IMG/VR virus record: IMGVR_UViG_3300031523_000002 | Coordinates: 1 to 36,473 of that record | DNA: 36,473 nt | Source: a virus | Direction: 5' to 3' (one strand) | Part shown: one piece after another, positions 32,887 through 36,473 of the stretch | Layout of the letters: each line of letters begins with the position of its first letter | Numbering within the stretch: the stretch's first letter is position 1 | Translations under genes and position numbers: made by a program | Notes under the pieces: generated by a model | Databases searched by the model: none | Seen by the model: only the letters and a program-made list of their open reading frames with translations | Told to the model about the DNA's origin: nothing

Positions 32887-33020
32887 TTGTTGTCGCTCCA
32901 ATTCTCGCCTGCTCTGATCCGGCAGGCTTGCGGTTTGCTGATTTCGAAATAATAGCTCAGCTCTGCTAGTGTGCATTTGTGCTGCAACCGGCGAAAGCTC
33001 CTAAGCTTTTCCGGAGTCAT
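32883..33020 (-). CDS. Tiny helix-turn-helix protein, 45 aa
   Basis: An ATG at 33020 follows AAGGG and the stop overlaps the next start (ATGA). The product reads MTPEKLRSFRRL, then CTLAELSYYFEISKPQACRI and RAGENW. The second part has the spacing of an HTH (helix, turn, recognition helix), like the one found in small transposase- or repressor-type domains. The basic N-terminus would suit DNA binding. It is out of frame with a longer, weaker-start version of the following gene, which I rejected. It may bind an origin or a promoter. Confidence 0.5.
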   Translation of the reverse strand: MTPEKLRSFRRLQHKCTLAELSYYFEISKPQACRIRAGENWSDNK

Positions 33021-33038
33021 TATTCCCTTAGCTTTATG

Positions 33039-33347
33039 TTATAAATCTTCATTTGCCACTTCAGGCATCCCTTCTTTACTAAATCGAATTGCGCTGCGTC
33101 GATCAATGAAGCAAATAAAAGGCGACAGAACTGGAAGTATTGCGAATAAAATTATACCGTATACAATGGCAACTAAGAATGAGCCAGTACGCTTAGCATC
33201 AAGCCGCGCTTGATGCCAGTCTACGTACTTGAAATAAGCCATTGGCGTAAAAAAAGCCCAATAGCACTGCCAAAAACCCATCTTAGCAATATTGCCATGG
33301 CATTCTATAATCTTTCCGTTAACGTCTCTCGAAAATTCATCTTTCAT
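33039..33347 (-). CDS. Membrane protein, 102 aa
   Basis: ATG 33347 sits 6 bases after AAGGTG; a GTG at 33356 would add three residues. The protein has an aromatic region (FWQCYWAFFTPMAYFKYVDW), then one strong TM helix at about 60-82 (FLVAIVYGIILFAILPVLSPFI) and a charged tail. The aromatic region is reminiscent of DUF2628-type membrane proteins. Function unknown. Confidence 0.6.
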   Translation of the reverse strand: MKDEFSRDVNGKIIECHGNIAKMGFWQCYWAFFTPMAYFKYVDWHQARLDAKRTGSFLVAIVYGIILFAILPVLSPFICFIDRRSAIRFSKEGMPEVANEDL

Positions 33348-33383
33348 ATCATTCACCTTGGCCCCGTAGGGCCGTATTGTTAT

Positions 33384-33566
33384 TTAGCGGCCTGCATTAA
33401 TCCAACCGGTTATCATTCCAACCGGAGGAATAAGCCCAACAGCGTGAGTTATTTCGCATTTAAAAGGCGCTTCAAAATCGCAACTTGTTAGCTTAATAAC
33501 GTTTTTAACCCAGCCAGTGCCGACTACAATTAAAATAACAATCGATAAAATTTGTAGGAATTTCAT
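33384..33566 (-). CDS. Small secreted or membrane protein, 60 aa
   Basis: The ATG at 33566 has AAGG upstream. The first 20 residues (MKFLQILSIVILIVVGTGWV) form a signal-anchor; the rest has two Cys (SCDFEAPFKC) that could form a disulfide, and a hydrophobic tail (AVGLIPPVGMITGWI). It lies between SSB and the 102-aa membrane protein. A periplasmic location is inferred, function unknown. Confidence 0.5.
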   Translation of the reverse strand: MKFLQILSIVILIVVGTGWVKNVIKLTSCDFEAPFKCEITHAVGLIPPVGMITGWINAGR

Positions 33567-33614
33567 ATTAGATGCCTTTAGTTTAATTTAAGTTAATGAA
33601 TCTTAGTTCTTATT

Positions 33615-34106
33615 CTAAAACGGTATATCGTCGTCGAAGTCATCAAACGCTGGCGCCGGTGCTGGCTGCATTGCCGGTGCCTGCCCAGCAAAGCCCTGCT
33701 GCATTGCCGGTGCCCGCCCAGTAAATGCTCCCTGTCCTGGCTGCTGACGTTGCGGCTGCTGTGCTGGCTGTTGTTGCTGTGGCGCTTGGCCTTGTGTTGT
33801 AGGTCCGCCCTGGAGCGCAACGTCATTAACGTTAACTTTGATTTTAGCACCAGGTGTGCCGTCGTTTTTCGGGAAAATATCTAGCTCGCATGATCCAGTA
33901 ACCGTAACTTGGCCGCCTTTTTTAACGTACTGCGCCAAAACCTCTGCGCGGTTGCCCCACATTGTGCACTCAAACCAGGTTGCCACCTCGCCATCCTTAG
34001 TTTTTCGAGATGATGCAACAGGGAAGGTAAGAATTGTGTGACCTGTTTGCAGCTGTTTCAATTCGCCGTCTCGACCCACTCGGCCTGCAATTGTTATTGA
34101 GTTCAT
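33615..34106 (-). CDS. ssb: Single-stranded DNA-binding protein, 163 aa
   Basis: The OB-fold starts [19 protein letters not shown] and includes TKDGEVATWFECTMWGNRAE, followed by VTGSCELDIF. A Gln/Pro/Gly-rich linker (about 108-150, with two APAMQ-type repeats) and an acidic tip DFDDDIPF match bacterial SSBs. The tip recruits host and phage replication partners. It overlaps recT by four bases, so both are made together for recombination and replication. Confidence 0.95.
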   Translation of the reverse strand: MNSITIAGRVGRDGELKQLQTGHTILTFPVASSRKTKDGEVATWFECTMWGNRAEVLAQYVKKGGQVTVTGSCELDIFPKNDGTPGAKIKVNVNDVALQGGPTTQGQAPQQQQPAQQPQRQQPGQGAFTGRAPAMQQGFAGQAPAMQPAPAPAFDDFDDDIPF

Positions 34107-35023
34107 ACTGTTTCGCCTTCATTTAATTTGCGTTCTGCCCGCTCTCCGGACAATAGTTTTTTAATCTCTCGTCGATCTGGCGCACTGAGTCTGCGCCAAA
34201 CTTTTTCTTGCTCATCTTGATCTATTGCAGTCCAATCGTCTAGCAGCGCCTCGCCGTCTGCGTTGCTCATGTGCCCGATTAACTGCTGTGCAACCTGGTA
34301 ATCTGGGCTGGCTTCGTTTCGAGCTTTGCCTTCAGCGTCAAAATCAATTCCTTCGCCGCCGTCATTTAGCACCTTGATTGCCTGTTGCAATCGTTCAACT
34401 TTAGGCCAGTATTTGCTAGCCTGCTTAACGCATGTTTTCTTGATCATCTCAACTTCATCTGTAGCCCAGGGTCCGGATTTATTGGCCTTCCAAGCCATGG
34501 ATCGATTGCGAATAGCGTAAACCGAATCTATATCCATCTCATGAGTCAGGAAATCGCCGTCAGCCAGTTTAACTATACAGTACACCCCAACTATGTCACC
34601 ACGATCGCCAAACGCTGCGTAGGAGTGCTCAGGCTCCACTGATACGCCTTTGTTTAGATACTGGTCCTTAGCTTTGACAACCTTACATTGAGACCATATT
34701 ACTGATCCAGTGTCTTGCGCCAGGTGCATCAATCCCATATACGAGATGTCGAGGCATATCATGTTGTCACGCGGCACTAGATACGCATATTTCAGAACAG
34801 GGTTAAGCGTAAGCCCTATTGCCGCAACGTTACGCACTGCGTTCTGTACCGAAGTCGGGTTTTTCTGTGCTATGCCGACCGAGTAGTTATTTTTGTATAT
34901 CTGCTGTATTGCGTAGTTGCACTCAGCTTCCCATTTTACCAGATTATGACTAGATGCCAGCGCTATGAACTCACCCTCTATCGCCGCTATCGTCTGTTCT
35001 GGCTGCATTACTTGGACTGTCAT
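34103..35023 (-). CDS. recT: RecT-family single-strand annealing protein, 306 aa
   Basis: A ring-forming annealase. Family marks: [22 protein letters not shown], then [33 protein letters not shown] and [15 protein letters not shown], followed by [16 protein letters not shown] and [15 protein letters not shown]-terminal residues after about 225 are charged and variable. RecT usually works with an exonuclease (RecE or YqaJ), but none is visible nearby. It has the conserved ACGGAGCAA-type ribosome leader. The direct ssb partner fits a recombination module. Confidence 0.93.
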   Translation of the reverse strand: MTVQVMQPEQTIAAIEGEFIALASSHNLVKWEAECNYAIQQIYKNNYSVGIAQKNPTSVQNAVRNVAAIGLTLNPVLKYAYLVPRDNMICLDISYMGLMHLAQDTGSVIWSQCKVVKAKDQYLNKGVSVEPEHSYAAFGDRGDIVGVYCIVKLADGDFLTHEMDIDSVYAIRNRSMAWKANKSGPWATDEVEMIKKTCVKQASKYWPKVERLQQAIKVLNDGGEGIDFDAEGKARNEASPDYQVAQQLIGHMSNADGEALLDDWTAIDQDEQEKVWRRLSAPDRREIKKLLSGERAERKLNEGETV

Positions 35024-35046
35024 TTGTTGTTGCTCCGTTGGTTAGT

Positions 35047-35319
35047 TTATTTGCCTAAATCGTCTGGGTTAATTGGCGAGCAATGTTTCCAGGGGGTATT
35101 TGGTGAGGTAAGAAATTGATATTCGTTTTCTTTGTCAGCGTTACGGCCGTGGAATCTACGAATCACATTAGATGGTGACTCAACTAAATCAGAAAAATAG
35201 TAAAGCTTACCAACTTCCGGCTCCCACTCTGGCTCTTTGGCCGCAATTTGATCCGCTTTGAGTATTTCAATCATGGTGTTTAGCGTGTTAATAAAAGACA
35301 CATACTGATCATTATTCAT
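35047..35319 (-). CDS. Hypothetical early protein, 90 aa
   Basis: The ATG at 35319 is preceded by the CCAACGGAGCAA leader used by other early genes. The N-terminus is helical (FINTLNTMIEILKADQIA); the middle (PEWEPEVGKLYYFSDLVE) and the C-terminal part (HGRNADKENEYQFL) look like a small beta domain, similar to short phage proteins that accompany RecT. No function inferred. Confidence 0.65.
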   Translation of the reverse strand: MNNDQYVSFINTLNTMIEILKADQIAAKEPEWEPEVGKLYYFSDLVESPSNVIRRFHGRNADKENEYQFLTSPNTPWKHCSPINPDDLGK

Positions 35320-35341
35320 TTTTATTGCTCCGTTGGTTGGT

Positions 35342-35638
35342 TTAAAAAGGGCAGTTGTCTAGATCGTTATAGGTCTCTTCATATTGTTTCAAAACCTTCC
35401 GGCACTCATCTGAAATCTTATCGGCCTCCTTCAGCAGTCGCCACTCAGTGACCCCCAACGCCCCGCAGACCTTGCTTAGAATTTCCATCGACCAGTTATG
35501 GCTATCATTAGCCATTGCCCGGTAGAAGCCGCTGCGAGTGATCCCTGCGCGCTCGGAAAAGCCTTGGAATGACTCAACTTTCTTATCAAGTCGAACCTGT
35601 ATTGCTCGGTTGATCATGTTTTCGTATTTCGTTCCCAT
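35342..35638 (-). CDS. XRE-type HTH regulator, 98 aa
   Basis: ATG 35638 is chosen because GGAGGT lies 4 bases upstream. Residues about 10-62 form a phage Cro/C1-type HTH: VRLDKKVESFQGFSERAGIT, then SGFYRAMANDSHNWSMEILS and KVCGALGVTEWRLLKEADKI. The C-terminus is acidic helix with no LexA-like protease. It is the first gene of the leftward early operon, so it more likely acts as a Cro- or CII-like switch or autoregulator than a maintained repressor. The intergenic region has operator-like repeats. Confidence 0.75.
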   Translation of the reverse strand: MGTKYENMINRAIQVRLDKKVESFQGFSERAGITRSGFYRAMANDSHNWSMEILSKVCGALGVTEWRLLKEADKISDECRKVLKQYEETYNDLDNCPF

Positions 35639-35761
35639 CGTGACCTCCGTTAATTGAGGGTGCACTATGGCACAGTAAATCATTCTATTCAAGTAGATAA
35701 TTCATTTGATTTTGAATATATTTGAGTGTACATTTGCCGAACACTAACAGGAGCAAACAAC
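35639..35761. promoter_or_regulatory. Divergent early control region with promoters and possible operators
   Basis: Rightward: TTGATT (35706-35711), 17 bases, TACATT (35729-35734). Leftward (minus strand): TTGAAT, 17 bases, CATAGT, read from near 35695 towards 35666. Three TTTGA elements (35705, 35711, 35721) and an imperfect palindrome TCAA...TTGA around 35689-35709 overlap both promoters and may bind the XRE protein encoded next door. Confidence 0.5.
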
Positions 35762-35926
35762 ATGAACCAACAGCAAACTATAGACGCACTCAACCACAGG
35801 ATCGATGTAATAAACGCACAGGCCAGCAAAGACATCCAAGCTTTAAGCAGGATTATCTCAGATCTGACCGATGAGAATGACGCCTTGATGGCTGAGATTG
35901 CCGCAATTAAAGAGGAAACAAAATGA
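35762..35926 (+). CDS. Short coiled-coil protein, 54 aa
   Basis: The ATG at 35762 follows AGGAGCAAACAAC. The product is one heptad-rich helix: [17 protein letters not shown], then [16 protein letters not shown] and [15 protein letters not shown]. It likely dimerises. The stop overlaps the start of the pentapeptide gene (ATGA), so the two are translated together. Function unknown; it could be a partner or regulator of the following protein. Confidence 0.65.
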   Translation: MNQQQTIDALNHRIDVINAQASKDIQALSRIISDLTDENDALMAEIAAIKEETK

Positions 35927-36473
35927 AATACACAGCCGAGCAAATAAAAAACATATTAGAGCTGCATTCCCTGTGGCTAAAGAACGATGAAAGTGGCGTC
36001 CGTGCCAACTTGAGCGGTGCCGACTTGAGCGGTGCCAACTTGAGACATGCCAACTTGAGACATGCCAACTTGAGCTGTGCCAACTTGAGCGGTGCCAACT
36101 TGAGCTGTGCCGACTTGAGCTATGCCGACTTGAGCGGTGCCGACTTGAGCGGTGCCGACTTGAGACATGCCAACTTGATACATGCCAACTTGAGCTGTGC
36201 CAACTTGAGCGGTGCCGACTTGAGCTATGCCAACTTGAGACATGCCAACTTGAGCTGTGCCAACTTGAGCGGTGCCAACTTGAGCTGTGCCGACTTGAGC
36301 TATGCCGACTTGAGCAATGCCAAATTGAGCGGTGCCGACTTGAGCTATGCCGACTTGAGCGGTGCCAACTTGAGCGGTGCCGACTTGAGCTGTGCCAACT
36401 TGAGCTGTGCCAACTTGAGCGGTGCCGACTTGAGCTATGCCGACTTGAGAGATGCCAACTTGAGCTGTGCCAA
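35923..36473 (+). CDS. Pentapeptide-repeat protein (cut by window end), at least 183 aa
   Basis: The reading frame is open to the last base. Residues 1-27 ([20 protein letters not shown], then DESGVR) match the usual N-terminus of phage pentapeptide-repeat proteins. From residue 28 there are 31 complete A(N/D)LSx units and part of a 32nd. Such proteins fold as a right-handed quadrilateral beta-helix; some (MfpA, Qnr) mimic DNA and bind gyrase, but most have no known role. Codons are nearly invariant between units. The divergent early promoter and the coupled coiled-coil gene suggest very early expression. The length beyond the window is unknown. Confidence 0.85.
   Translation, partial: MKYTAEQIKNILELHSLWLKNDESGVRANLSGADLSGANLRHANLRHANLSCANLSGANLSCADLSYADLSGADLSGADLRHANLIHANLSCANLSGADLSYANLRHANLSCANLSGANLSCADLSYADLSNAKLSGADLSYADLSGANLSGADLSCANLSCANLSGADLSYADLRDANLSCA
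36004..36473 (+). repeat. Tandem 15-bp repeat array encoding pentapeptides
   Basis: Thirty-one units of GCC-RAC-TTG-AGN-NNT plus five bases. Changes are confined almost wholly to codon 2 (AAC/GAC, once AAA), the last base of codon 4 (AGC/AGA, once ATA) and the first two bases of codon 5 (GGT, TGT, TAT, CAT, AAT, GAT). Units 4-8 (36049-36123) and 16-20 (36229-36303) are identical over 75 bases, evidence of segmental duplication. Confidence 0.95.

Noticed and set aside
32512-32976. Longer version of the gene upstream of dnaB, starting at 32976
   Set aside because: The ATG at 32976 has no good ribosome site, whereas 32886 has GGAG at the right distance and is coupled to the 45-codon HTH gene in another frame.
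35342-35692. Upstream start for the XRE regulator at 35692
   Set aside because: The extension would place coding sequence over the leftward promoter, and GGAGGT lies 4 bases before ATG 35638.
35977-36243. Open minus-strand frame encoding repeated QVGTA units, and another at 35907-36098
   Set aside because: Any 15-bp repeat without stops yields open frames on both strands. The plus-strand frame has a ribosome site, a proper non-repeat N-terminus and a known family pattern; the minus frames do not.
36004-36473. CRISPR-like array
   Set aside because: The 15-bp units are contiguous, lack unique spacers and are in frame with a pentapeptide-repeat protein.

Overview
The window is almost entirely the genome of a tailed bacteriophage of the P22-like short-tailed (podovirus) type. 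The head and tail-machine genes occur in the P22 order: small and large terminase, gp1-type portal, gp8-type scaffold, gp5-type coat, gp4 and gp10 tail accessory factors, three gp7/gp20/gp16-type ejection proteins, and a tailspike head-binding protein. Intermediate base composition, GGAG-type ribosome sites and lambdoid-style NinG, RecT and DnaB genes suggest a gammaproteobacterial, possibly marine or aquatic, host. The host cannot be named from sequence alone. No integrase and no convincing CI-type repressor are visible, so the lifestyle is undetermined.

Layout. Bases 1-1672 (+) hold the 3' end of a thymidylate synthase-family gene, a dATP/dGTP diphosphohydrolase-like gene and two unknown genes, closed by a strong terminator inside a multi-hairpin segment (1700-1788). 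Bases 1870-7278 (+) are a host-recognition block: an SGNH-esterase tail protein, a seven-bladed beta-propeller set inside a tail-collar-like frame, two small genes and a beta-helix tail fibre. Bases 7355-21761 (+) are packaging, morphogenesis and ejection genes ending in the tailspike head-binding adaptor. Bases 21761-24718 (+) encode a second large beta-helix tailspike. Bases 24782-26365 (+) are the lysis cassette: a coiled-coil/TM protein, an M15-like endolysin, a small two-TM holin candidate, and two overlapping spanin-position genes. A bidirectional terminator at 26378-26407 separates this rightward late block from the leftward block.

Bases 26423-35638 (-) are the early/replication block, read from about 35638 leftwards: XRE regulator, unknown gene, RecT annealase, SSB, small membrane proteins, a tiny HTH protein, unknown gene, DnaB helicase, NinB-like protein, NinG, then many small accessory genes (MazG, zinc-finger and membrane proteins) joined by four-base stop/start overlaps. 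A divergent control region (35639-35761) drives a rightward pair: a 54-residue coiled-coil protein and a pentapeptide-repeat protein whose 15-bp repeats run off the window end.

Most notable: the nearly identical 15-bp repeats of the pentapeptide gene; the propeller made of seven units of exactly 46 residues; a promoter-like motif repeated before three late operons; a structured RNA candidate at 1700-1788; paired nucleotide-pool genes that raise the question of non-canonical DNA; and several genes under 60 codons that fit into four-base-overlap chains.
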